From Paenibacillus shirakamiensis (GTDB lineage: Bacteria; Bacillota; Bacilli; Paenibacillales; Paenibacillaceae), in the NCBI RefSeq assembly GCF_017874255.1, contig NZ_JAGGLD010000001.1, positions 930,001-994,000 of the forward strand: a stretch of DNA of 64,000 nucleotides, read 5' to 3'. Position 1 is the stretch's first letter. Each line of letters opens with the position of its first letter. The notes beneath the pieces were generated by a model. That model did not search any database and had not been told where the DNA came from. It was given only the letters and a program-made list of their open reading frames with translations. The position numbers and the translations under genes were made by a program. Positions 54,002 through 62,482 of the stretch are shown here, piece after piece.

Positions 54002-55660
54002 ATGAGAGCATGCAATGAGCTTACGTTGAAGGAGAAGATCGGCCAACTGTTAATGGTCGGTTTTGACGGTCTTACACCGGATACAAATATACGGGACCTT
54101 TTGCAGAACCATTTGGTCGGTGGGGTAGTGCTCTTTTCCCGCAATCTCGAGAATCCTGAGCAGGCATTCGCCTTAACGCAGCAACTTCAGCAGTTGGGTA
54201 AGGCGACGACGGGCATACCGATGTGGATTGGAACGGATCAGGAGGGGGGCATGGTTGTTCGGATAAAGCAAGGGATTGCTCAGCTTCCTACTGCGATGGC
54301 TCTGGGAGCGGCATCTGATCCACAGTTGCTTTATGAAGCTGCCAAGGGTATAGCAAAGGAACTTAAGATGTTAGGCATTAACATGAATTTTGCACCAGTG
54401 GTGGATATCAACGTTAATCCTCTCAATCCGATCATTGACGTCCGCGCGTTCGGGGACAATGCTGAACGGGTCACCGAGCTTGGGATTGCCGCCATGCTTG
54501 GCTTTCAAGACGGAGGAATCGTCTCTGTCATTAAGCACTTTCCTGGGCACGGCGATACAGAGACGGATTCCCATGCGGAGCTGCCACTCTTACGACATTC
54601 CCTTGAGCGACTGCGCTCCATCGAACTCGTTCCGTTCCAGCGGGCTGTGCATGTGGGGGCTGACGCTATGATGACGGCCCACGTTGGTATTCCGTTGCTC
54701 AGTGGAGGAAAGTCCATTCCAGCCACGCTTTCCCCAGAAATTTTAACGGGTCTGCTGCGGGAGGAACTGGACTTTGGTGGGCTTATTGTGACCGATTGCA
54801 TGGAGATGAACGCCGTAACGCAGGGGATTGGCGTGGGGGAGGCCGTCGTCCGAGCTTTGCTTGCCGGAGCGGATCTTCTTCTTGTAAGCCACACCTACGA
54901 AAGTCAATTGGAGGCGGTAGCTGCTCTGGAGCGTGCAGTGGCGGACGGGCGTCTTTTGGAAGAGAGAATTGATGCTTCTGTGGAGCGCATTTTACACCTA
55001 AAGAAGTTACGCATACCAATGCAGGGGGAGCGCTGTTGGGAAGAGACACGAAATTTATTGGAAAATCCGCAGACGCTCAAGTTGATCGAGTTACTCCGAG
55101 AGAAAAGCATTACCGCTATTACCCACGAAGGGGATGATTGCCGATTATCCCCTGAAGCTTTGACACTTGTGCTTTGGCCGAAGATAACGGCTGCTTGTAA
55201 ATCTGAGGATGAGCCGGTATACAATGACACCCTTGGCAGCTACCTACGTCCTTTTATTAAGAGTAACTTTAAAGAATATGTATATGGAACCAATCCGAGT
55301 CCAGCTGAGATTATGTCCCTTGTGTCCGAAGCGGAGAAGTATGAGCAGATCGTAGTGGGGATTTTTCACACGGCTTCAAATCCCGGGCAGCCAGCTTTGG
55401 TCCACAAGCTCTTGGCCGGAGGCGCTAAGGTGATTCCGGTTTCTTTACGAAATCCGGTCGATCTTGCGGCTTTTCCAGAAGCTAAGGGTTCACTAGCCTG
55501 TTATGAACATCATCCACAAACGCTGCAGATGCTATCTCGTGTTCTAATGGGCCTGGCTGAACCTGTCGGAATTCTGCCGGTTACGCTCCCTTATTACTTG
55601 TCAAAAGGAGGAGAATCAGATGAATGCTGTTCAGCTTCCGGTGTTGAATCCACCACTTAA
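54002..55660 (+). CDS. GH3 beta-N-acetylhexosaminidase-like glycosidase, cytoplasmic
   Basis: NagZ-type enzymes remove terminal beta-N-acetylglucosamine. The 552-residue protein has WIGTDQEGGMVVR, the His/Asp dyad motif KHFPGHGDTETDSH (178-191) and the nucleophile Asp265 in LIVTDCMEM. A C-terminal domain of about 220 residues follows. No signal peptide is present, unlike the secreted NagZ of Bacillus. It lies with a glycosyltransferase in cluster B, so it may trim a sugar from an intermediate or from the finished product. Overlap of 41 bp with the next gene ties them together. GGAGG precedes the ATG. Confidence 0.88.
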   Translation: MRACNELTLKEKIGQLLMVGFDGLTPDTNIRDLLQNHLVGGVVLFSRNLENPEQAFALTQQLQQLGKATTGIPMWIGTDQEGGMVVRIKQGIAQLPTAMALGAASDPQLLYEAAKGIAKELKMLGINMNFAPVVDINVNPLNPIIDVRAFGDNAERVTELGIAAMLGFQDGGIVSVIKHFPGHGDTETDSHAELPLLRHSLERLRSIELVPFQRAVHVGADAMMTAHVGIPLLSGGKSIPATLSPEILTGLLREELDFGGLIVTDCMEMNAVTQGIGVGEAVVRALLAGADLLLVSHTYESQLEAVAALERAVADGRLLEERIDASVERILHLKKLRIPMQGERCWEETRNLLENPQTLKLIELLREKSITAITHEGDDCRLSPEALTLVLWPKITAACKSEDEPVYNDTLGSYLRPFIKSNFKEYVYGTNPSPAEIMSLVSEAEKYEQIVVGIFHTASNPGQPALVHKLLAGGAKVIPVSLRNPVDLAAFPEAKGSLACYEHHPQTLQMLSRVLMGLAEPVGILPVTLPYYLSKGGESDECCSASGVESTT

Positions 55661-56663
55661 AGGTTTTCTACGATGGGCATACACGCTCTCGATCACGAGT
55701 GTCCATGGAGAAACGATTCCTTGGTATTACAGCAATTTTATTCAGTTGTCCTGCACCAAAAAATTTCTGGAGGACGGTAGTCAGTATTACATTGATTTTT
55801 TTCGGGGTAAGCCTAATGAGCTTAATTTCAACAATCCTTTTCTTTTAACTTGCTCCATCAATTATACGATTATGAATCATTTGGTTTTGGACGAATGGCC
55901 AAAATTTTTCGCGAATCAAATTCGTAGCGGCTATTATTGTGTTGTTTTTTTGGATGAATCCAAGTTATCTACTGCGGCCTGTTATCAGAAAGAGCCATTT
56001 CCACATCACCTCTTTTTATACGGGTTCGACTGGGACGAGAGCTTTTTTCATGCTTCTATGTTCGACCACACGGGAGTATACCGTAATCTACAGATTCCAT
56101 TCCAGGAGTTCCAGGATGCTGTCCGCTCCATGAGAGATTTGTTGGATGAGAACCTCACGGCAGATCATCATACGTATTTGTATAAATACGAAATGCATTC
56201 TCCTTATCCTTTTGATAAAAAGGCCACAATTGACCAGCTGCGCGATTATCTTAATGAGGAGACCCACTTAAATCGAATCAATTACAATTTCGATGATGAG
56301 GAAGTGTTCGGCCTAAAGGTATACGACTATCTGCAAATGTACTTTGATGCCGTAAAGAATAAGGATTCTCGGCTGGGTGTCCGCAACGATATGAGGCACC
56401 TGCATGTCCTCTGGGAGCATAAAAGAGTAATGAGTGAGCGAATTGAATATCTGGTAGGCGAGGGGATCATTCCCTATGATGAAGAGCTTGTAGAAGGCTG
56501 CAAAAATATTACTACAAGAGCTAGGAAACTAAGGGATCAGTACATTCGTCATGAAATCCGTGAGGATCAGACCATGTTCGAGCAACTAAAGCTACGATTC
56601 GAGCAATTCCAGACTGAAGAACCCGCGCTCCTGCGCAGATTAATTACACTGCTCGAAGGCTGA
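55620..56663 (+). CDS. BtrH-like protein (butirosin biosynthesis H, N-terminal-domain type)
   Basis: This 347-residue protein begins in the 3' end of the GH3 gene, supported by AAAGGAGGAG 8 nt before the ATG. The region NPFLLTCSINYTIMNHL to EPFPHHLFLYGFDWDE (a Cys near the N-terminal third and a His after a proline stretch) is like the peptidase-C39-related fold of BtrH-type acyltransferases. The rest is helical. BtrH is known to transfer an ACP-bound amino acid to the aminoglycoside. An equivalent role here is inferred from the ACP and ATP-grasp genes. It is the last gene of cluster B. Confidence 0.6.
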   Translation: MNAVQLPVLNPPLKGFLRWAYTLSITSVHGETIPWYYSNFIQLSCTKKFLEDGSQYYIDFFRGKPNELNFNNPFLLTCSINYTIMNHLVLDEWPKFFANQIRSGYYCVVFLDESKLSTAACYQKEPFPHHLFLYGFDWDESFFHASMFDHTGVYRNLQIPFQEFQDAVRSMRDLLDENLTADHHTYLYKYEMHSPYPFDKKATIDQLRDYLNEETHLNRINYNFDDEEVFGLKVYDYLQMYFDAVKNKDSRLGVRNDMRHLHVLWEHKRVMSERIEYLVGEGIIPYDEELVEGCKNITTRARKLRDQYIRHEIREDQTMFEQLKLRFEQFQTEEPALLRRLITLLEG

Positions 56664-56667
56664 AAAA

Positions 56668-56711
56668 CCCCCCGGTAGAACCTACAAAAATTAATTATTC
56701 TACGGGGGCTT
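56668..56711 (+). terminator. Imperfect hairpin closing cluster B
   Basis: CCCCCGGTAGAA and TTCTACGGGGG pair with one bulged G around a 17-nt A-rich loop, directly after the BtrH-like gene stop. The T-tail is poor, so termination may be partial. Confidence 0.5.
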
Positions 56712-56811
56712 ATAAGCTCGTGAATATACGATCCATTTTAATTATGAACTGTGCTCAGTAAGTCATGACATCATTAGATGTGAAATCCAAGTCTGTCTGG
56801 ACTTGCTGAAT

Positions 56812-58197
56812 CTATTCCTTTTCGAATTGTCCTAACTCCCCGCGTCGCCAGCTTAAGATTACCAAAGACAGTGCAATGAGCGTTAGAATAATCCCAAGCA
56901 CGCTTAGCCCCTTGGCGCTGAATTGATCTCCCATTACGATGCCTATTAATAAGGAAGAGAGAATAGTTCCAAAATATCTGGATGTATTGAACAACCCGGA
57001 GGTGACTCCAATGATGGCTTTAGGTGAAGCCTTGAATAAAGCAACTTGCATAGCCACATTGTTCAGTCCATTGCTGATGCCAAATGCAGCCAAAGCGACA
57101 CACACGCTTACAATCGGTGAAGATGGATTTAATAGCACAAGCCATATTGACCCAAGTGTCATCAGTAGGGTGGACACCTGCAATGCTAGATTGGGACCTG
57201 ATCTGTCAATCCATCGCCCAGCAAAGGGAGAAGTGACTAAGGAGGATAACCCTAAGCTGAGCATGAGAATACCGGTGTGGAATTCGCTGACATGACGTAC
57301 CATCTGCAAGTAGGAGGGAAGTCCAAAAAAAAGAGAATAATAGAGCAGGTTAACTAGCATAAATTCTATATTCAACCGAAACAGTGCGGGATACTTAAGG
57401 AAAGTTCGCAATGGAATGAAGGGAGTTGCCGCCTTGAATTCGTATCGTGCAAATACCGCTAATGCAATGAGCCCCACTACTCCGAGCCCCACATGTGCTA
57501 ATGAAATGTGGCTGGTAGATTTTGCTGATAATACACTAACAAGCAGAGTAATCAGGCCAACAGTGAAAAGTATAATCCCTGGGGCATCTATGAAATGTAT
57601 CCAGTTGCGAAAGGTCATGCCTTCTGCCATAGATCTTGATGGCACATCTTTAGGAATCATGTTCCAAGCAAGTATGAAGCTCACAACTACAATCGGTATA
57701 TTGACTAGAAGAATCGCCTGCCATGCCCACACATGAAGCAATACCCCTCCAACAAAAGGCCCCATAGCTGCGGCCCCTGATAGAAATATGGACAATACGG
57801 ACAGTGCTGTCGCTTGGTTGTCTGTAATATGAACTCGAACTAGCGCCATACCTACGCCCACTATCATACTGGTTCCAATGGATTGTATAATTCGAAATAG
57901 TATAAGCCAGCCAAAGCTCGGAGAGAACGGAGCCCCGAGTGATGCGATAAATACAACAACAAGCCCTATCAGAAATATTCTTCTTCGGCCAAATAAGTCA
58001 CTGGCCTTTCCCATGATTGGCTGGGCAATGCTGCTAGCAATGTAAAATGAGAAGATCATCCAAGATACATCGGCAAAATTCAGATGGAATACGTTTTGTA
58101 AATTTGGAATAGCTACCGCTATCATAGAAGAATTTAATGGATTCAATAGTACACCTAATCCAACCGCTATCATGAACCACCAGTTTCGAACACTCAT
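56812..58197 (-). CDS. MFS multidrug exporter (DHA2/14-helix type)
   Basis: This 461-residue leftward exporter has about 14 hydrophobic segments. The first helix has LNPLNSSMIAVAIPNLQ (motif D1), with GKASDLFGRRRIFLIG as motif A and FLSGAAAMGPFVGGVLL as motif C. It is divergent from the LysR gene at 58314, which is the likely regulator. It is a second efflux pump near clusters A and B but on the opposite strand. Confidence 0.9.
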   Translation of the reverse strand: MSVRNWWFMIAVGLGVLLNPLNSSMIAVAIPNLQNVFHLNFADVSWMIFSFYIASSIAQPIMGKASDLFGRRRIFLIGLVVVFIASLGAPFSPSFGWLILFRIIQSIGTSMIVGVGMALVRVHITDNQATALSVLSIFLSGAAAMGPFVGGVLLHVWAWQAILLVNIPIVVVSFILAWNMIPKDVPSRSMAEGMTFRNWIHFIDAPGIILFTVGLITLLVSVLSAKSTSHISLAHVGLGVVGLIALAVFARYEFKAATPFIPLRTFLKYPALFRLNIEFMLVNLLYYSLFFGLPSYLQMVRHVSEFHTGILMLSLGLSSLVTSPFAGRWIDRSGPNLALQVSTLLMTLGSIWLVLLNPSSPIVSVCVALAAFGISNGLNNVAMQVALFKASPKAIIGVTSGLFNTSRYFGTILSSLLIGIVMGDQFSAKGLSVLGIILTLIALSLVILSWRRGELGQFEKE

Positions 58198-58268
58198 AGT
58201 TATATCCCCCTATCTATTGATGTCATCGTACTGAATTCTTCTTATTTATTCCAACGCATTTCATGTTA

Positions 58269-58283
58269 TGATCTCATGGATCA
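58269..58283. promoter_or_regulatory. Palindrome in the LysR/MFS intergenic region, probable LysR box
   Basis: TGATC-TCATG-GATCA is a perfect 5+5 bp inverted repeat 31 bp before the LysR start and 72 bp from the MFS start. LysR regulators bind such dyads between divergent genes. The T-N11-A core can be fitted only with a slightly longer spacer. Confidence 0.5.
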
Positions 58284-58313
58284 CAGGGAATGAGAGAGCG
58301 GGGAGGCTAGTGT

Positions 58314-59201
58314 GTGGAACTTCTACAATTGCAATATTTCTTAGCTGTAGCGCGAGTCGAGCATATGACCGAAGCGGCACGAAGTCTTCACATTACGCAA
58401 TCTTCACTGAGTAAGACCATCCAACGATTGGAGGAGGATCTTGGAGTTCCTTTATTCGACCGAATAGGTAGAAAGCTGCGACTGAATGAGTTCGGAAGAA
58501 CATTTCTACTTCGAGCAGAAAGAGCTTTATTTGAATTGGAACAAGGGAAGCAGGAACTCCTTGACTTATCTGGTACGGATTATGGAACACTCGAACTCGC
58601 CGTGACCACAGCCAGCACATTACCGCCTATTCTTAGAGAATTTAGGAAGAGGCGACCCCATATTCAGTTTCATGTGCAAATGTTAACTACGGAGGAGATG
58701 GTTACACTTCTTCGAAGAGGAGAGGTAGATTATTGCTTGTCTTCACCCCCTGTGGTAGGAGAGGAAATGGAGTGTCTAATTGTGTTTGTCGACCCCATTG
58801 TTGTGGCGGTTCCCAAGGAACATCGGCTGGCAGATCGAAAGAGTATTTGTTTAACGCAGCTAAGAGATGAATGGTTTGTCGGCGTGAAGAGAGGTTATGG
58901 CACACGCGATGTAGTAGATTCTAGTTGCAAATCAGTTGGATTTGAACCTAGATATGTATACGAGGGGGATGAACCTGCGAGGCTTAGCGCACTTGTAGAG
59001 GCAGGTATTGGAATCGCCTTTGTCCCAAGCACAGCCATTAATCCCAAGGAAGAGATTCATTATCTTCAGATAGAGAATCATGATCTAGTCAGGGAAGTTG
59101 CTTTGTTATGGCACAAAAGTCGATATATGTCGCAGGCTGCTCTGGAATTTCGGGATGTGGTTTTACAGTATTTTGAACAGAAAACTATGATGATAAAGTA
59201 G
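58314..59201 (+). CDS. LysR-family transcriptional regulator
   Basis: This 295-residue regulator has a winged HTH (LLQLQYFLAVARVEHMTEAA, then TQSSLSKTIQRLEEDLG) and a C-terminal substrate-binding domain (TLELAVTTASTLPPILREF to VEAGIGIAFVPSTAI). It begins with GTG behind GGGAGG. It lies divergent from an MFS exporter gene that it probably controls. The C-terminal domain resembles the CynR/CysB-type effector pocket; the ligand is unknown. Confidence 0.93.
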   Translation: MELLQLQYFLAVARVEHMTEAARSLHITQSSLSKTIQRLEEDLGVPLFDRIGRKLRLNEFGRTFLLRAERALFELEQGKQELLDLSGTDYGTLELAVTTASTLPPILREFRKRRPHIQFHVQMLTTEEMVTLLRRGEVDYCLSSPPVVGEEMECLIVFVDPIVVAVPKEHRLADRKSICLTQLRDEWFVGVKRGYGTRDVVDSSCKSVGFEPRYVYEGDEPARLSALVEAGIGIAFVPSTAINPKEEIHYLQIENHDLVREVALLWHKSRYMSQAALEFRDVVLQYFEQKTMMIK

Positions 59202-59236
59202 TATAACAAACTATGATGAGCAAGTAGTTTAACAAA
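59185..59236. repeat. 26-bp tandem duplication over the LysR stop codon
   Basis: The segment 59185-59210, containing the TAG stop at 59199-59201, recurs at 59211-59236 with three differences. The second copy lies just before the ribosome binding site of the next gene. It looks like a small replication-slippage duplication. Confidence 0.8.
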
Positions 59237-59248
59237 AGGAGTAGATGA

Positions 59249-60376
59249 ATGAATAAGCAGACACCCGGATCTCATCCTATCATTCGAATGCCAGAGAAAA
59301 AAGTAACTTGGTTGGAACTCTTTTATGATCTGCTCTTTGTGGCTGCCGTATCCAAAGCCAGTCATGTACTGTTACATGTCGAATCGGGTACGATTCCATT
59401 GGAGTACTTACTCAAATTCATCCTCATGTTCATTCCGATCTGGTGGGCATGGGTCGGACAATCGCTCTTCGTCAATCGTTTCGGACAGGATATGTTTTCG
59501 CATCGTATATTTATAATTCTGCAATTATTGTTTGTACTCATTATGACTGCAAGTTTATCCGTAAATTTTGATGCATACTATATTTCTTTTTTGATAGGAT
59601 ATGTAGGTTTGAGAGCTGTGACTGCTTTTCAATATCTATTCATATCTAAGATAGAAAAAGGGAATCGACAAAGAACTGCTCGCTACTTGGGGACTCGGTT
59701 CTGGATTGGTCTAGTCATTTCGGCCTTATCTCTATTTTTTGACGCTTGGGTGCGGTATATCGTTCTTTATGCTGGCATTGCTGTAGATATATTGATCCCC
59801 TTTTTTGGACGAAAATACTTGGTAAAAAGCCCTATACATACCCCTCATTTATTAGAACGCTTCGCCTTGTTTACGCTCATTCTTTTTGGTGAATCGGTTG
59901 TAAGTATTCTTGCTGTATTGCAATCAAGTTCATGGAATTGGAAGACTGTTGGGTTTGCTCTGTTTACTTTTCTATTTATCATCGCCATGTGGTGGCAGTA
60001 TTTCGATAATGTTGAGAAGAAAGTAGACCAGACTCTAGAGACAGCCGGACAAACCATCATTTATGGTCATTTACCTATCTACGTCTCGCTGTGCATGATT
60101 GCAGCTTCAATTCAAATGCTGTTTTTGGAACAAGTGAGTTATCCGTTTACATTATGTCTTGTTTTCGGTTCAGTACTGCTCTATTTTTTGTCTACCTCGC
60201 TCGTCTTCCATCAATATAGGAATGCACAAGATAGACTAGGGTGGAGACATTTCATTCTGATGTTCGGATTACTCGTGGCTTTCTTTATCTTAAATTGGTA
60301 TATCACTATGCCTAACTATCTTGTGGTTGGAGAGTTAATGACATTTTTTGCAGTGTACGCGAAGGTAACGACTTAA
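59249..60376 (+). CDS. Low-temperature-requirement A (LtrA) family membrane protein
   Basis: This 375-residue protein has about ten hydrophobic segments. The family signature is at the N terminus (TWLELFYDLLFVAAVSK), followed by FGESVVSILAVLQ in the middle and MWWQYFDNVEKK. LtrA was first named for cold growth of Listeria; its molecular activity is not established. It lies 47 bp after the LysR gene. AAAAGGAG precedes the start. Confidence 0.9.
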   Translation: MNKQTPGSHPIIRMPEKKVTWLELFYDLLFVAAVSKASHVLLHVESGTIPLEYLLKFILMFIPIWWAWVGQSLFVNRFGQDMFSHRIFIILQLLFVLIMTASLSVNFDAYYISFLIGYVGLRAVTAFQYLFISKIEKGNRQRTARYLGTRFWIGLVISALSLFFDAWVRYIVLYAGIAVDILIPFFGRKYLVKSPIHTPHLLERFALFTLILFGESVVSILAVLQSSSWNWKTVGFALFTFLFIIAMWWQYFDNVEKKVDQTLETAGQTIIYGHLPIYVSLCMIAASIQMLFLEQVSYPFTLCLVFGSVLLYFLSTSLVFHQYRNAQDRLGWRHFILMFGLLVAFFILNWYITMPNYLVVGELMTFFAVYAKVTT

Positions 60377-60519
60377 AAGATTGCACTGTTTGCAAGCATA
60401 GATTTGTATGGGACAAAGTATCTATTTTATCATCGACTTATTTTTCCAACATATGTATTCTGAATTGGGAGATCCATCTATCTCTTGATTCAAAGCACAT
60501 CATACTAGGAGGCAACAAC

Positions 60520-61047
60520 ATGAGTGAGTTCAGTCAGAGTTATCATCTACGAACTAACGATAAGGAAGAAGCCGTTATGCTTATTAAGCGGACAGGCAAA
60601 CATGGCTATGTCTTTGAGCCGCAGAATGGGTGGGTAACGTTCGTCATTGCAGATGGTGATTTTTCTGTTGATGAACAAGTGATAATTCATAACACGGGCA
60701 GAATTGTACATTATGTGTTTACAGAAGATCATTTTTGGGAATTTTTAGTCTATGACAAACAAGAGCTTATATTCGCATATCATTGCAATTGGGAGGAAGA
60801 AGAACTCGCAATTAAAGCTAGTCAAATAAATCTAAGTGTGCTTCAGCAACTGGCTACCGAACAAGGAAATCAGAGTGACGATCTGGAACAGATGTTCAAC
60901 ATAACTGACATCGAAGATCTCTTCGAACTAGAGATGCATCCTGCTTATGTGGTGACAGAGCGCTCAGGCATTGAACACTATCAATGGCTATCCTATAACT
61001 ATATTCAAGAAGATCCTTCAGCTTATGAAGGGTTCACTAGAGTTTGA
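60520..61047 (+). CDS. Uncharacterised acidic protein
   Basis: I do not recognise this 175-residue soluble protein. It has an N-terminal SYHLRTNDKEEAVMLI region, then strand-like segments (GWVTFVIADGDF, RIVHYVFTEDHFWEFLVY, QELIFAYHCNWEEEE) that suggest an alpha/beta sandwich, and a tail with conserved aromatic residues (GIEHYQWLSYNYIQED). No motif or membrane segment is present. AGGAGG precedes the ATG. It is followed by its own terminator. Confidence 0.65.
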   Translation: MSEFSQSYHLRTNDKEEAVMLIKRTGKHGYVFEPQNGWVTFVIADGDFSVDEQVIIHNTGRIVHYVFTEDHFWEFLVYDKQELIFAYHCNWEEEELAIKASQINLSVLQQLATEQGNQSDDLEQMFNITDIEDLFELEMHPAYVVTERSGIEHYQWLSYNYIQEDPSAYEGFTRV

Positions 61048-61119
61048 TTTTTAATATGTAAATGACATGATGCACTCTACTTTCTCAATAATTTTATAGA
61101 TGTTAGTTCAGCATAGAAG

Positions 61120-61143
61120 AGCCACCTCATTGGTGGCTTTTTT
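61120..61143 (+). terminator. Rho-independent terminator
   Basis: A 7-bp stem AGCCACC/GGTGGCT with a 5-nt loop and a T-tract. Confidence 0.87.
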
Positions 61144-61531
61144 GTCTGTGTTGAAATTTATTTTTCTAGTATTGGTTACGCAATATCACCTTGTTGTGAA
61201 AATTTCTATTTTTAATTAAGTATGATATAAGTTTAGTTATCTAGACTGTTTAATAAAGGTAAAATTAGAATGTGTGGGATTGTAAATCTTGAATCTCTAA
61301 GGTTAATGATAAGGCATCAAATCTTAATCCAAGGTATGGGAATGGACAAATGGTCTCGGCTCATGTATTTAACACACAGCTATCTGGAAGAATAATTATA
61401 TATAGAAGTATCTAGATCCATTAAGTTAACATCACTTCATAATAGGGTAATAACGAGACAAGTAATCCTGCTTCATGTAAGTTATACATATTCTTTCGAG
61501 GTACAAATATCAAAAAGGGGGTACAAAAGTC
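61144..61531. other. Intergenic stretch before the lipase-like gene
   Basis: AT-rich sequence with no ORF of interest. A TATGAT-like string at about 61223 could be a -10 element, but no fitting -35 is present. Nothing else is recognisable. Confidence 0.4.
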
Positions 61532-62248
61532 ATGATCGAAACATTCATATCCCCCCATAGCACGTGTACCACACATTGCCGTACGGTAGTTTTCTTTTTT
61601 GGAGGTGTGCTGACGTACCGCAACAACTTTGAGGATGCTGCATGTGAAATTGCTAAAAAGTATGAGCAAGTAAAAATCGTTATGATCTTCCCCTATGGAA
61701 CGGCCAACCAGGTAGAAGGTGCATCGTTAATTCCCCTGCTAAGTAGACAGCTTACGGAAGTTACTTATGATATGGCTCGCGCTTCTTCGACCCGAGTCCA
61801 GAAAATATCACAGATTATTCGTGATCAAGCTATAGACGCAGAACACATTCTACTGATTGGACACAGTGCTGGCGGCGTGATTGCCTATCGTACAGGGCTC
61901 TATTTAGAGAAATATGAAGGATTTAATCATACTCAAGTATTTGCTGTAGGAAGTCCAAAATTCTATCTGAAGGACATTCCATTCAATAATAGATTCACTT
62001 ATATCACAGGCCAGAATCCCGATAAAATCACAAGAATTGGTAGTTGGCGCATACCTGGATCTAAAATATACAGCGGAACGCCGGGTCATGAAATTCAAAT
62101 GAACTTTAATCCCGACCACCGAGGGAGAATGTTCCATGCCACATACTTTCTGAAATCCGCTTGGACAGATGCGAACGAAGTCTTTCATACCAACGCTGAA
62201 GATTTAATCTCCAAGATTCATGAACTTTATCCGGGGAAAGTACGTTGA
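61532..62248 (+). CDS. Lipase-like alpha/beta hydrolase, unknown substrate
   Basis: This 238-residue protein has a nucleophile elbow in ILLIGHSAGGVIAY, with FAVGSPKFY after it, as in lipase-class-3-type and PGAP1-like hydrolases. A C-terminal HATYFLKSAW could supply the catalytic His. There is no signal peptide. The N-terminal stretch IETFISPHSTCTTHCRTVVFFFGGVLTYRNNF includes two Cys and a strand that fits the fold. AGGGGGT precedes the ATG. It stands alone with a bidirectional terminator after it. Confidence 0.7.
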   Translation: MIETFISPHSTCTTHCRTVVFFFGGVLTYRNNFEDAACEIAKKYEQVKIVMIFPYGTANQVEGASLIPLLSRQLTEVTYDMARASSTRVQKISQIIRDQAIDAEHILLIGHSAGGVIAYRTGLYLEKYEGFNHTQVFAVGSPKFYLKDIPFNNRFTYITGQNPDKITRIGSWRIPGSKIYSGTPGHEIQMNFNPDHRGRMFHATYFLKSAWTDANEVFHTNAEDLISKIHELYPGKVR

Positions 62249-62424
62249 AAGTATTTTAATGTCTCTTAATAGTCTTTTGATTTATTTTAATATTTTTAAT
62301 ATCAAGTAACGTTGGGTTATTATGCAATTTTACGAGAAGAGTGGGAACGAACAGTAGGATTGCAGACGCAAAAATGAACAATTGCTACCTTAATAAATTA
62401 CAATGGTGTAGTTATTCTACACAA

Positions 62425-62462
62425 AAATTAACCCCTGAGAGCAAAACAATCAGGGGTTTTTA
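62425..62462. terminator. Bidirectional rho-independent terminator
   Basis: An 8-bp stem ACCCCTGA/TCAGGGGT has T-runs on both strands and lies between the convergent lipase-like gene and the leftward stalk-domain gene. Confidence 0.85.
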
Positions 62463-62482
62463 GAATTAAAATATCATCTAAG

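Noticed and set aside
54505-55049. Long minus-strand ORFs within the GH3 gene
   Set aside because: They mirror the codon bias of the GH3 frame, and the GH3 catalytic motifs prove the plus frame.
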